64,000 nucleotides of DNA from Blasia pusilla (taxonomy: Eukaryota; Marchantiophyta; Marchantiopsida; Blasiales): NCBI GenBank assembly GCA_050084515.1, contig CM114271.1, positions 2,790,001 to 2,854,000 on the forward strand, written 5' to 3'. The position numbers and the translations under genes were made by a program. This document shows, in pieces, positions 33,934 to 49,300 of the stretch (within the stretch, counting starts at the first letter, position 1; each line of letters opens with the position of its first letter). The notes beneath the pieces are model-generated. The model ran no database searches. It was not told where the DNA came from and worked only from the letters and a program-made list of their open reading frames with translations.

Positions 33934-35100
33934 GCCCCTCTCACACGATCACTCTCAACCTCGTGAGTAATCCCTCAATCACTCATCCCAAACATGTGCC
34001 ACTCGATCTACACTCTCCCTCCCCAAGACATGTAACGTGCGGCAATAAGCGGCGTGGTGCGGCAAATCGACCAAGCTATCATCTCATCGACAACCTACCC
34101 TCAACTCCAAACATCCCACACAGGTCTATGTCCCCTAAACCACATACATAAATGATGCTCTCAGCAACCACACAACCCAATATCCCCAAATAAACTACCA
34201 AAATCCCAGAATCCCTCACGCGTACAAGGTAAAGGACCAGAATGGGTAACCTGAACACATGTCGATGTTGCTCCTCAGCAACTGCAAATCTCGACCCCAA
34301 CTCGGTCATGGAGATAACTCCTCCAATCAGCAAGTCATACTCGTCCCGTACTGACGTTGCTCAAAACTCCTCGATGGACAGTGCGGTTCCAACAGAATGG
34401 TGCGGCGTTGCAGGCGGTACAAAACGGCTACGAACGACACGGCCCTCGATGGTGGGATGCAGCACTCGGCAGCATACCCTCCTCAATCAACAATAAACCC
34501 ACACTCTGCTCCAAAATGACGGTGCAGCTCCACGATTGAGAAGGTGCGGTGCGGCCACAAGTGGCACGGCGCGTTGTGGCTACGGGCGTCACGGCACGGT
34601 TCTCGATTGTTGTCGAGCAGCTACCAATCACAATATAGCAGCATGAAATCAAAACTCAAACACCATAATCGGAGGTCATCTACCATCACTGGTTGATGAT
34701 AAAACTGCGATGATGGTGGCGGCCAAACCAAAGTACGTGGTGGCGGCGCAAGTCAGAGAATCAACGGTGGTCGTGGAAGACCCTCCACTTCGTAATGGCA
34801 GCAATGGCAACCAAAGGGTGGACAACGGCCGAATGCAGCTCTGAGCAATGTTGGGCAACGGCAACGGCCGACGGTGGTCGGTGGCCGGTAGACGGTGGAC
34901 CGTTGACCGCGAAGATTGACCGTTGATGGTGACGACGGACCGTTGACGGTGACAGTGACAGTGCTCCGTGGATTACGACTCCCGTATCATGTGTCGGCTT
35001 CAGATTGACCCTTTTTGAGAGCCCCTTCAATAGTAGGGAAGGACCCACTGGCAAGAAATGTTGAAGAAATGGTGAAGGGGGGGAGGGGGGGGCGGAGTAC
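33934..35100. other. Region upstream of the gypsy gag: leader or degenerate flank
   Basis: No conserved coding frame is visible. From 34380 to 34960 the DNA is rich in GTGCGG/GGCACGG and then ACGGTGG/CCGTTGAC words. A G-rich run (G7-A-G8) lies at 35077-35092. If the gypsy element is complete, its 5' LTR and leader should lie here, but no partner repeat was found on the 3' side. Confidence 0.4.
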
Positions 35101-35479
35101 ACGACGTGTACTGTCTAGGGATAGGAAACACAGCCTTGGAATTTATTGCTAAACACGTACGCAATCAATTGCATCTAAACCCGAGATATCCACTAAAACC
35201 CGCGATTGGGGCCGGATTCAAGAAATGTCCTATGAACTGGATTTTGGGCATATTACCGCTAATGTTATCGGCCAGGCGTGAGGCTATGACGGGATTAACA
35301 TCATTACCACATCCTTTCCCATCACCATGACGATGATCATCACCATCATGCATCATCCATGAATCAGTGTCTATGGGTATGGTATCCGCATATCGATGCC
35401 CATATATGCCATCGACAGCCATGGCGATGCCACCCACACTTGACAATGCCGACATCACAACGCGCGCAGCTTAGGGTCT

Positions 35480-36250
35480 TGGTGCGAGAAAGTGCGCAAA
35501 TTGATCAGATTGATGCCTTTAGGGTGATGCTGGTTCTTGTTTGACGAAGGAATGACAGTCGTCCATGCGATAGAGACCACGAAACAAACGGAGAAAAAAA
35601 GAAGGTTCTTAACATTGAGCCTACAAATTTCTCCTCATGGTTGAGTAATCATCTTGATTGGCAGCAGAATGTTCAATTCTATTTCACTCATGCGTCCATA
35701 CACTTGTTTGGCACAGAGGTTGGGCGGATATTAGGGTAACTTTGCAGACGGAGAAACATTGGAGACGGCCAGGGCTACGTTGGTAAGATAGTCGTTCCTG
35801 TGTGTACGCCTTGCATTTCTAATATTTTCCTTGCATCGGGATTTTGTAGTGATCGAATTGAGCAACGTTCAAGTGCGCGAATTCATGGAATTGATAGAAT
35901 TTTGAATCTCATTGAGGCACGAGGCGTTGGATGCTGTTTGTTGTTTGACGGAGGAATGCCATGGAATGTTGTAGTAGAGACCACGAAACAAACGAAAGAA
36001 AGAAGGTGGAGCACATCAACATCATCCCCCCAAAATTTCCGCTTCATGCGTGAGGAATCGCCACAGGAATCATCCTCAATGTTTGCAGAAAGTGCAATTT
36101 TATTTCATTCCTACATCCATACACCACGGAGGTTGGGTGGATATTAGGGTAACTTTGGACACGGAGGAACATTGGAGACAACCAAGGCAAAATTGGTAAG
36201 TGAGTCGTTCATGTGTGTACGCCATGCCTGTATGAGTTTTTCCCTGTACC
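35480..36250. repeat. Tandem direct duplication, ~404-bp period
   Basis: The landmark GAGACCACGAAACAAACG occurs at 35573 and 35977. Shared downstream blocks include GGTTGGG(C/T)GGATATTAGGG, AACATTGGAGAC and GTGTGTACGCC. The two copies have diverged by substitutions and indels. No gene is recognised. Confidence 0.8.
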
Positions 36251-36954
36251 GGGTTCTTCCTTGCATCGTGTTTTCATAGTTAAAGCGTTATGGTCATCCG
36301 ATTGGCGCTAAGGGACCAGAAACACATATAAGAAATTTGGCACTCCAATATTGAACCTAAGCTTTTTCTACGCTACTTTCATGTCCTGTGATAGCCTCCA
36401 TATAACCCTCGTCATCAAATTTAAGTTATAAACGCAAGGAGAAGGGAACCATGGTAAGTTCCCCAAGGGAGCAAGCATCCAAGACTTTATGTACCCCTTG
36501 CAACCCTCTTTCAATCATTCTCGTCTTCTGCTTGTTTCCATTTTTTTGTTTTTGAAACCTAGACATTCTTTAGATTAGCGCCATAAATGCCAGGCTAGGT
36601 TTGGTTATAGCATTTGATAAGTAGGTTGGAGGCAACCAATTTTTACGTATAGGCCCATCTTATTGCGCACCAATTTCTAGTGAATGTCCGTAGCCTACAT
36701 GCCACACAGTTTCTGTATGGAGGAAGAACAGTGGTAGAGGAACATAAGGGTTTAGGGTGAAGGATCTGGAAATTGAATCTTACATGGACATGTGGAGTTG
36801 TAAATTACCGCTTACAACCTTCCAAATTGCAGGGAATGTCAGGGAAGTCTAGAGAAATCATGTTGGGCTATTCCATTTCCTACTTCCCAACCGTTTTTCA
36901 GTAGCTCGTAGTAACGTTTAGTAGCTCCCTAAATATTGTTCAATCATCTTTGTC
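36251..36954. other. Intergenic DNA without a supported gene
   Basis: I see nothing coding or repeated within the window in this stretch. Confidence 0.4.
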
Positions 36955-37730
<776 letters not shown>

Positions 37731-38394
37731 TGAGAGAGTGAGAGAGCTTCATAGGGGAGCTCGCTGGTCACTCGCTATTTTTGCAGGTTGGGGACCGTGT
37801 TCCCCGTTCAGCGGCTCATGGATGTACTGACCGGAGCAAGGGTTGCTTTGATTGTTCTTTGCATTTGCCGATTTTTCGCGTGGAAGAGTGGCACGCGGAA
37901 GCGCTGCCCAATTTTTGATAGGGATTGATTATAGGGGCAGATTGCCCCATACCGGTGCTCTCGGGAGCACCATGTAGCTTGCTGATTTGTATTTTTATAA
38001 AAAGTTTTACATTTTCGTAGGGAGAAATCAGCGCAGAAGCGCTGCCAAATTTTGTTTAGGAGAAAGAGACATTGGGCTTTACGACAATCCCCGTCAATTT
38101 TTACTGGAATGTCCAATTCCAAATATGTTTTGACGCCGTCGTAGATCGTGAAGCTGTGCACGTTGTGCAACAAACAGTGCATAATTTGGAGTTCTGAGTA
38201 AAAAGTTATGGTCAATCTTGCAAAATTGCCATTGCTAGGCGGTTTTAGGTTAAATTGTTCAAACCCTAAACCAGCCGCCACGCCGGTGGCGGCCGTCGCC
38301 GTCATAGTCATCGGTCAACGGTCAACTGTCACCGTCTACGATCAACCGTCATCATCAACGATCAACTGTCACCGTCAACAAACTCTCCGACGCG
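37731..38394 (-). other. Spacer between the inverted arms; possible retroelement leader
   Basis: Continuing from the right arm on the minus strand, 38390-38270 is rich in GTTGACCGTTGACGG-type words, like 34.87-34.97 kb on the plus strand. It then reads through a 167-codon frame (38311-37808) that has no known domain. It may be the 5' leader of the element whose LTR-like arm ends at 38395. This is inference only. Confidence 0.3.
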
Positions 38395-38885
38395 GGTAAG
38401 TAAGATCCAATCTCTCTCTATACCATCTCACACCATAGCTCTCAAATGTGTGCACTCTCTCTCTCATGTCAAACCAAACCCATTTTCCTAATGATAGCCT
38501 TGGGTTACACTCACCAGGAAAGGGACCATAGCTCCGCCGCCTCATGCCAAGAGGTTCAACAGAGAGAGAATGAGCTCTCAAGCTCTCTCTCCTTGAGGTA
38601 TACCCCTCCTCTCTCCCAAGCTCTCTCCATGGTAATCTATTCTCCCAAGTCATCTCCTTGGCTCTTAACTTGATGTATGAGGTCAATGGCCACTTACTAA
38701 AAATAGAAAGTCGATCATATACTCAAAATGGTACTTACCTAAAATAGCAAGTTCCTCAATATAGCTCCAAATGAGCCGAAACGAAGGGGCCTCAGCAGGT
38801 CATCCTCGACCAATTGAGCCTGTCCTCCACTACTTACGAAGGCGCTCTACTACATCTCACCGATCTATCCTAAAAGACGTGACAA
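38395..38885 (-). repeat. Right arm of the inverted repeat pair
   Basis: Reverse-complement match to 36955-37730, with phrases such as GAGGATGACCTGCTGAG, CTTGCTATTTTAG, TACCATGGAGAGAGCTTGGG and GGTTTGGTTTGACATGAG in both. Here the microsatellite position is just a short GAGAGAGAGTGCACACA. Confidence 0.8.
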
Positions 38886-40365
38886 TATCTTCTCATTGCG
38901 ACATCTCCATCTACAAAAGCTTTTCCGTATGTATTTCTCATATTGTTGAATACAACCATTAAAAGAGTCCAAAATTTCTCATGTATACACATCTTTTGGC
39001 TTATAGAACGTGCACACATTTACAAGAGCAACTTTTGCAAAAAAAATTCATCTTTTCCCAAAAGATCTCACGATTGTCACGAGGTACATTTTTAAGCACT
39101 GATTAGTTAGACCCCACGAAACATCCTAGGTATTTTTTGAACCTAGGTTGCATTTTAATCAACGTGAAAAAACTCCATACAAAAGAAATTGGGCAGGGGA
39201 AACTTTTTTTCTGTCCAATTGCCACATGGCAACAGACAGATGTTTGCAAATTAAGAAGGCACCCTCTTGCACAATTCCGTCATCATTACGTTTCCTGTTC
39301 GTCCCATACCATCCAAAGTAGACGTGGAAAGAAGCCCAGGCCCTAAGAAGTATGATCCATAGTTCTGTCAGTGCATGTTCAACAATCGGTAGCTATCGAT
39401 ACTAGGTCTATTGCTCAACTGATGTGAGTTGGGGCAATCATGGCTTACGTCATTCCTCACTTCCAGAACGGCATACGGTGGGACATAACCCACGAATGCG
39501 GTGTGAGTTAGTCCATTACCGAGAGTTTCTCCATGTCATGGCCAGCTGCCAATCCTAGTCGTAAGTACTCTTGCGTGTCTCCGCCAACACTCACTCCAGA
39601 TCGGTGAAGGATGTACTCCGTTTCTAAAGGGAGCATGAGATTGTCTGGAGGACCACATTCTATTTCTGTGTTCAACAGATTCGTCCTGGTCTACGTGATG
39701 GGGTAATCAGAAACAATCTTGCATTTACTTATGCTTACGATACATGTGAGACTTGAAAACAGTTGGAAATGCGACTGGCATGCCTGCCGGTGAATCTGGA
39801 CAAGGTTAGCTGAGATTAGAATTAGCTGAAACAAATCCGATTTGCTAGCCACATTTGAGGACTTGAGACGATCTGGATGTAGTGGACACAACCTCTTCAA
39901 AGCAGTAGAACTTCGATCTACCTACTTGGACACAAGTTTCTCATACTAACTGCGAAAACGAATTCGTAAACTAAACAAACAACAGATTGACACAACCCCG
40001 AAGAGAAGCCAACTCATGCAATGGAAAATAAGGTAATAGTATATAATGGTAATAGTCTAAGCATGAAAATCGTTGAGCTTAATTTTCCATCCAATTCACG
40101 TGCGTGGTTCCAAGAATACACAAAACAAGAAATTTTACCATGAATGAGTGTAATTGATTAGAAATAGCTGAGACAAATTGGATTGATAAAACTTTGTGCG
40201 TCAGGACAGATTCTTCACTTTCCAGACCGCGAGTTATAACAACCACCCTGAAAGCTCTTTGACAAACTAGCCAGAGCAACACAGAGAAAGTAAGAAGTGA
40301 ATCGGGGTAGTTTCCAATGAATTTTACAGATAATTTACGGAGCCAGCCAGTTGCTGATAACTACA
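38886..40365. other. Intergenic DNA, including the 3' flank of the RHD3 gene
   Basis: No supported gene. The segment adjoining 40365 should contain the 3' UTR of the RHD3-family gene. Small frames on both strands lack any motif. Confidence 0.5.
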
Positions 40366-43300
40366 TTAAGAAGCTGCGGATGCGGCATTTATATTCTGCC
40401 TATATCTGATAGAACTACCATCGTCTCTCCCATGCTTAGACTGCCCCTGACTGTCAGAATCCTGTGCAAAGTTCTGCAACTGATACTCGGAATAGTTGCC
40501 TCCAGGTGAGCTTGAAGTGCTACTATTAGTTGGTCTCTCATTTGTTCCCCCTTTCGATCCTTCCTCCGCAAGCTTTCGCAAGATGTTCATGAATGTTGGA
40601 AGAAGCTTGCTTGTGAGACTAATGATGCCAGGCATCTGTCATGACAACACAAAAGATCAAAAAACTTTCCTATCATTTGCCCCATAAAACGAAGTCTGAC
40701 AAACTCATGGAAGAATACATCCACAGAAAACATCATGTGCAGGCATGTACATGCACAGAAGGAAAAAGACATTCAGTCAACTCACAACACCATGGCGAAA
40801 CTCAGCCGCAATGTCCAGTTGTACCCAAAGTGCCTTCCCCAGAAGGTATAGCACAAAAAAGATCAACAGGTACAATGGATTCCTGTTGAAAATAGAGCAG
40901 GTAAGATTTTCAGTTCTTCAAACAAGAGAATGCCAACACATTGACTTTCAAACCAGTTCACGCTTTGGAATAAATAAAGTATATCAAATGTGCTGAAATA
41001 AGAATACTGTATGAGCACTCCTCCAAATGTAGAGAGAAGTATCACATTCTGGTGAATACTCTATGTCAAAATAACTGTTGCAAGCCAATTATGCATCTAC
41101 TAGAAAAGATAATGGTATAATCATAACTCTGTGGCAATAGTCCTTTCGGCAAAGGGAAGCATTCCAAGCTGTGAACATAATTCTTATGCCACCATATATG
41201 AGGAAAAAAAAATAACATCAAATTCAGAAACTCCCATGCACCTTAGCAGCGCCATAAACTCATTGAAACCCAATATGATCATTGCTCCAATGGCCCATGG
41301 TGGCGGGAGCCATGAAGATGAATTCTTGTGAGCTTCCTGATAACAGATCAGCTTTCAGTGGTACGTCTTCCATGAGCTCAGTGAGATGAACATTAAGATA
41401 CCTTTCAGTAACAGTCAATCCTCCCTTGAGAGGGTCATAAACTAAATCAAGGAATAACTCCATGACAACAGCATGAGCAACAATCATGTGAAACACAACA
41501 AAATTCCCTCTAATCATTCAAACATATAAAGATCATTAAAAGTATTTCCGTAATCCTCAACAAAAATGATTTTCTAGAAACTCGCAAGAGCCCAAAAACT
41601 TCAGTTGCAAAAGCAGGGCTCCAACAGTGATATTTTGAGGTCTTCCACAGCAACGGGGCAACTCTGCAAAAGGGCCCAGATGATGCAGGGATTCATTAAG
41701 GTCTAATACCTGCGCAGCTAAGGCCTGACTGATAGTATAATCAGTTTCAGCTTTAAATTGTCTCCAAATATGTTTACACTGAACTGGCGTCAAAAGAGTA
41801 TTTTCTGGAGCAACCTGCAAACCAAACACGCTTCCGATATATTAGCTCTCTAAAGCACCTTTTTTCCATTTTTACAGATAGTGTTGACTTTTGGATCACA
41901 TTCCACCACTCTGTTATCAAGACTTAAACTTAAACTTTAGGTATCAACATAGATGGCTAGTTCCTTCTAGTTCAACAAAGAATCATGTTTGAAAGTATCA
42001 CAAGTCTGATATTACCAGCACAAAAAAATCTAGATACTACACAAATTTTGTAGAGCTTGTTGGATATTTTGCCGAAAGTTCCAATAATCAACTTCATCAA
42101 TGCCATGTGTACATACCCCATCCCAAGAGCTGGCAGCAAGGGGATTTGACACTAAAATAGATGAGCTTTCACCATCGGATGAAAAGGCTTTCGTTTGTAC
42201 TGCTGCTTCTTGTGAATCACTCAGCAAAGTAGACAAAGCTGGCTCAATACGATCTGCTATATCGTCAAGCCGGATGGCAGCCAATATGGAGAGGCCTTTC
42301 AAGGACTGCACAACAACACTCACAATTAAAGTGCTTGATGGTCTCAATAAAAATTTTCACAAGAACAGAGATTCTGAATACAAACTTTAAAAAATGAAGA
42401 AACATGAAACATAGACTACCGCTAAAATACTGAAGAAATTCCACTTGGATAGAACAAGAAGGTAGAGATTACTCCTACCATTGAACGTGCTTCTTTAGCA
42501 ATGGCCCGGACGTCATCTTTTTCAGACCAAAGCCTTGGCAACGATTCTGCATCGTGGCTAAAACTCGTAGTGAACCTGTTGGATAACAGCCAGAACACTG
42601 AGGACTATGATGAAAGAAACATCATAGACTTGCATCTCACTACTTAAGAAATGGGTTATGAGAAAACAAAATGATAGAACAAATCTTAATAGAATGTAGT
42701 TAATGAATAAGACTGTTGTGTGACCATCGAACTAAAGACACTTCATGTACCTGTCTTTCATACGCAAAAGTGCTTGTGCAGCTTCCTTCCTTGCTTGTCG
42801 TTCAACAACACCTCTCGCGAAAGATGTCAAGTTCTGAAGCATGTCCGCCCTCTCAGATTCTTCCAATTCAAACCCAGAAATGGCTGTCAATAGACTAGAC
42901 TTTGCAGCAGTAATCTCATGTGAGAGAAGCTTTCTAAGGGAAGTCCATGTGTCAGGTGTTGCGGCATCCAAAAGAGCTCCGGCTGGCTCTGAAAGGGCAT
43001 CCTCAACTCGCTTCTGTTCATTTCAGAGGTGATAATTCAGTAACATTTCAACATTGGAGTTTAAGCGACAATCGAGTACATCCACCATGCAGGAGAACTC
43101 TAGCATACTTGAGATACTATTGGCACCTCTATTGATGAGACAATTGCAGCCAGCTTGTCTGTCCGAAGGGTCATAGCATGCGCTTCAACATCCCGCTGGA
43201 GCTTATCACGAAGCTTTCCAGTCTCCCATGGGGCCTGCGACACATGTGCATCTGCATACATAAAAGCATCAACCATATCGGACTGTTAATCCAAAATACT

Positions 43301-46300
43301 TCATCTGCAATACAATGTAGTTGACCGACACTTTTGGAAGACCTTACACTTATTTTTACATCTGGTCACAACAACAAGGGAATTGGAATACAAAAGTGGT
43401 CTGCATGAAATACTTTGCACCAAAGCTCCTCCATACATACCAGCAGAGGCCTTTTCGAATTCCATTAAAGTTTGCTGAGAGCATCGGCGGACAGCAGCAG
43501 CAAAGCCTTCCTCTCCAGCTGGAGCATCAGCTACATGTTTCATTTCTTCCTTGAACTTATTCAAAGCTTCAATACGGAGATTAGCCACCACTGCTTGATA
43601 AGCAGGGTAAACAGTCTGCACATAGAACAAGAAAGAAATAAGTGAATATTCACTGTAAAGCATCTCCTCAAGTAGAAAGAACAAGGGGTTATTTCTCGTC
43701 AACTTTATCCCATACAGACTTAACACAGAAGTAGACCTTATTGATGTGCTGCACGTTCTCCTACTAAATCTAAAGATCGCAAAGTAATTAATGAACATCT
43801 GAACAAACATTGTTCTCCAAGAAGTAAAGGTCCTCTTCACAATTCATCATAAATCCTGAGTGATCTTAAATGAGGAAGACTATATTGAAATAGTGAAGAC
43901 AAACAGTGGATTTCCCCATAGCCAGTTACAAGTGCAACATTAAAAGAGGCTAAGAATGATCACTAAGTCTAAACAGAGAAGTTAGGACCAAAGAAAAAGA
44001 GCTTACTTCCAGAGCTTTGGATAACAAGTACTTCCGCTTGTTACTCCGAACATTGTCTTCAAAATATGCTGCTTCTTGATCATATCTACAAAAATTCTTT
44101 CCCTCTCTTAGTAAATTTTATGTGTAATCACTTGATCGTCCAAAATTAACACAGCAAAAATATTGTGTAGGAAAATGCACAGCTATTATACAAAGGCCAA
44201 AGGCACCCAGTTCCATACTCACTGCAGGCCAGGATGCGTACCCTGAAAGATGCATGTCCAAAAGGGCACTCAACTTCTTTCCAAAGTTTGGAACAGTACC
44301 AACCTTTGCACTGTCATCTATTTCATGCCAAACCTGTCAGAAAGTGAACTGTTCAGAGTGAGAAGCGGGGAAAACTTTTGTAGACAGTTGACAAGGAGAA
44401 GACCGCATAGGGAACACAAGATTGCACATGATCTCTTCGCAATTTCAGTCCACTCTCATGCTCAAGCCCAATGAACAGGCCACAAAATGACATGGTAATA
44501 AGAGGTAAGTACCGGGTCAGATACTAGATCTTTAAGCTTCTCGTGTGCAATTTCTTCACACCGCACTGTCGCAACCATAACCTGCAGCCAAATTGGGAGT
44601 GCAGCATGTAATTAAAAAGGTTGGATTAATCTGAAACAGCCATATCATGCATATACCCCTTTAAGTCAACCATAAAGAGACAACCACACTCCTCTTGAGT
44701 ACCAATCCTACCCTAGGAAGCTGACCCTTCATAGCACTACATTCCTGACGCCAAATATTGTCTTACAGAAAGGGCTCCCCAGAGTCCAAACCTTATGCGC
44801 TGGCAGATCCAGATCTTTGTTTTCCTTTATAATTTTCCACATTGACTTGGTGCTGAAAGGGAAACCTGTCCCTGGCACAACAGCCCTCCGATCACCTGCC
44901 AGCCCACCTGGTAAAATTGAATTGTTGAATCGCTCACGCAAATCTGCAACCTACCAGAAACATCAGCAGTCAGTATTTCCTTCCCAAAATAATTTCAATG
45001 CCTAGGAGAAAGCTTTCATGAATCTAAACTGAACTAAAATCGATAAACCATGGGTTGGATGTTTAAAGATTCATACAAATGTGTTTCATTGGTTTGAACA
45101 TCAGGGTGCAAAACTGCTACATTCAAGAGAATAGCTTGCAAAAGGTTCTAGGTTGCAGAAGAGACAAAGCCCAAGAAATTAGCGCTGGGCTTCATCAATT
45201 GGAACTCCATCCAGTGACTACCCCACAACCTACCCTTTACCAATTCTTACTTAAACCAAGCACCCATCTACAGAAGTCAGACATTGAAGACGAACTTCAT
45301 GGGGCTGAAGGACATCACAGAATTGTATTAGCCTCCTCAATGTTTTTAACACTGAAATTCCCAATAAAAGATGCTAGACAAGAGCTCCATATAACATCAA
45401 ACTAACTCAGACACATACTAAAACATTATTTACTTAATCAATCATAGTCAAACTCTAATATGAGGTATCATCAGAAGATGTACCTATGCGCTTTCTAAAA
45501 TGGTGGTTTTAGGTGTTCTTACTGCTCATGCTTTCCCCAACTAGCCATAAGCTTCTTTCAGAATCTTTATTCTAAGCCACAACTACGATTGGCCTAAGAT
45601 GGTCTGCTGATCATAATTCCCGGAAATAAAAGATTTAACTTCATAAGCAGAAACTCTTTCCCACACAAACGCTTGACTTGACTCTAGCTATAGCTAGAGT
45701 TAAGTCATTTTGCGATGACTATAAGGAACAGGTACAAGTGAGTCTGGCTATACGCTGCACTCAGGTATATATGCCAAGCTAACTCGCAGAGAGAAAAACG
45801 TTTACAAATTCTGAACTCCTGAACTCAACTGGAGATACCAGGCGGTCCACATCAAGGTTGTGATCAGAATGTTGCAATCTTTGCTTCTTTCAAACTTAAG
45901 AGGTAGAAGAGTTGGTCTGGATGCTTGTGACTTTCATCATGCAGAGACAAATCTAACTCGCATACCTGATCCTCGAAGACCTCTGGCTTTTCTTCAAAGT
46001 TGGCTAGCGCCACCACCTCAACCTGACAAACCAGACAATAAGAACTAGAGACAAATATTGTCCACTCAGCAAAAAAAAACTTGACCCTTCCTTTTCCCTT
46101 TCTCCCAAGGGAGATGCACGGATCAATCTCCCAAACAACCATGCAGTCACTTCCTCTTCTCTATAAAATCAACCACCACTCGAAAAAAAAGTTTTGGTAA
46201 CGTTTTTTCATGATAAGATGGACCTAAACTGACTGTCGATAAGATGATGCACCAAAACCATCTTCTAGTGACTATCCAAGTAAAGACTCACACAATCTTA

Positions 46301-49300
46301 TGAAAGTCGGAAAGCTCGCAGAAGGGGCCTGTCTACTAATTTGAAGAAAACTTGAAAAGGAGCCTAACATCTCATGATAACCACTTGACAGAAAATTCAC
46401 ACCTAGATTTTCCCTCCATGGTAAAATATCGACCCAACCCAGCAAGCTTATGCTGAATGATACAGCTGCTAAAACCAAAACCTGCAAGTAAAGAAGTTAC
46501 TTACATTAAAAAACTCGCTGATCGCAGTTTTCTCCAAGTGCTGAGGTTTAGGAGCACTATCCCAAATCTGAAACATAACAACAGATCATGGGATGGCATA
46601 TTATAAATGGTAATCTATATTTAAGAATGTGAAAGAGCATATTATGTGATCATCATAGTTGGCATGCCTGTGCAATACACATTAAGGAAAAAAATAATGA
46701 ATCCTCCATCCCCATTTTGAAAAACTGCCAATCGCAACCCCACTTTCTGGTCCTCTCTCCCCCAGTTCTTCATTTGGAAAATCCCCACACCCAAACCACC
46801 TCATTTTTGGGGAAAGAAAATTTCCTCTGTTTCCTCATTAGAAAAAGAAAAAAAAAACTTTCATCCACTCTATCTCTTCATCCTTAATCCCCATTCCCAA
46901 TCCCATCCACTTTTGCAACCACCGGTATGTAAAATGACACTAAAACCACAACGTTTACAAATTCTCTTGTAGTTTCTTGAAAGTCCTCCTACAATAATAA
47001 GATAAGATGGGTACCTTTTGAACATCTCCTCGCAGTATTGGCTCAAGTGTGTCCAAGGGAGTCTGCTGACAACTAAGACTGTCAGCACATGAGGATGATG
47101 TCTCAAACCCTATCCTTCATCCTAACAAAGCTAGGCTGAACACCCATGATAACTATTAACAAACTCCAAGGCAGTACAATTACAACAACTAGTAAGTCAA
47201 AAGTTCTTACACTAGAAAAAAAAAGACCATGAAATCATTCTTTCAACAAATAACAAGAAATTTTAAATGACGAAAGAGTAGAAATACGTCTTCCTGAAAA
47301 AAATCTGACAACTAATTTTGACATTTGGAAAAAGGACACGGCATCCATAGAGCATTTCACGTTTCTTCACCCTAACCCTGATAGTCGTAGAGATAGACTT
47401 TTGCAAGAATTTCTACAAACATCAAAAACTAAATGCGTGCGCTTTTCTATTGAAAGACTCAACAGAGAACCAATCCCAGTACAGAGTATTTTCAAATTCA
47501 TTACTTCACACCCTATGCTGTGAAGGTCAGAGAATAATAGAACCAAATGAAGTACCCTGGTCTTGTCCCGAATAACAAAAAGAAGTGTTGTTTTCCGTGG
47601 CGTAAACAATCGCATCATAACCTGTGTGGATTCACACCAGACAGCACAGTCATCAGAATTACCAATCCTTCAAACTGTATGTGCAAAGCTGTACAAACAA
47701 ACTAAACACAACGTGCACCTGGAGCCCACTGGAATCTTACTAAGAATAAATTTACAAAATTGACCACTGCTTGAAGACCCACAAAAGCTTCACAAACCTG
47801 AAATACAGTCTTTAGAAGTGGTTTATTTGCTGCTTGCTCACGACCAATATCATGGCACCACCTGGAGAAAAACAAAGATGATCACATAAACTTCCCTTAT
47901 ACATATAGAAGTAGGAAGCAGAAAAAAAATTCTGCATTAGGATGGAACTATCTTCACGTTTACACTGTTCTTTGCCCCAGGGATTTTAAGAGGAACAATA
48001 TTTATTCACTCTCATACTCTTACTAATCCCAACTTTCCAAACGCATTCGATCACTTTCGCTAGCAAGGTTTGTATGTCCCTAAAAGAGGGGCAGCTCTAT
48101 ATAAATTTATAAAACAACACCAATAGAGAAGCCTGTGTAGGTACATGTTAATTAGAACTATATCTGAAACAGCCAGTGCAAAAAGAGCGCTCTGCTTTTC
48201 GAAAGCAGTATCATCCTGCAATCACCATGGCAGTAGAGAGAAAATTTGTCAGTAAAATCAGTAAAGTCGGGATTCCTTACCATCAATATTGCCAAATATC
48301 GGCAGAAATCCTTCAACACCAGAATCCCAAGTAGGTAAGGCCGAGGCAAACCCCCATAAGTGCTAGGAATTCTCACTGAGAGTTGACAGCTTTCAGGGCA
48401 AAGTTTTGGTTGCTTCTGTAAACGCATACTGGATAGGATATCTGCCCCTCTAGCTAAGAACACCAATTGGAGCCAACACTAAGCAACAGAAGTAAGCTCG
48501 AGAAAGAAGACACCTTGAGCAAAACCTGGCCAAACCCTAGCAGGTCAAAGACTTCGACATGGCTTACATCACTGCACACGAGTTACCTCTCCTCTTTCTC
48601 GGCCATCTGTCCCTTCTAAATCCATGACAATAGTGCAGGGATCAATATTCTTTGCCCGTGCAATCCACACACCTTGAGTTGTTTGACTCCTGTACCCCAC
48701 CAAGCCCAACCTGAGTTAAGGCATACGAGAAAGACTAAATTCGATAGCTGTTTCTGGCCAGTTATACAACCAGAAGTACAGGTTGAATGCAAAAGTTTGA
48801 CTTTAAACACAGGCAAGAGGGGTAAGAGTAATACAATCTACAAATTCATTCAGTTGAAAACAAGGGTGCACGACAGAATTTCCTACTACAGGTTTAAACA
48901 TAGGTACAAGAATGTAACGGCAAGAGGCAGGAGACAAGTAAGAAATTGAATTCATTAGCTAACAGAGGCGCCTGATGATTTTGATGATCTCCTTGGTTGG
49001 CCTCAGCAACCCAAGGGAGAGATTGAGGAGCCTCAAAGCAGGATTTGAATGAATCTGCAGGTGCACTTCACGTGGTGAAGGGGCTGTGATCCCCCGCGTC
49101 TGTCCTCAAGGTCTAGATATAAAAGAATACTGACATGGTTTAAAGAACAAGCCTCATCGCAAGGTTTGAGTGACTTTCCTGGTGAGATTCACGAGGTCAC
49201 GGTACAGTAAACCCTTGTAACTGTTTCCAAGGTCCAAAATCAACTGCGTAGTGAATTACTGTAAAGATAGAGAACTACCGCAAGTAAGGTCACTGATAAG

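Noticed and set aside
26300-35100. Matching LTRs for the gypsy element
   Set aside because: I compared both flanks by eye and found no convincing pair of direct repeats, primer-binding site or polypurine tract, so none is reported.
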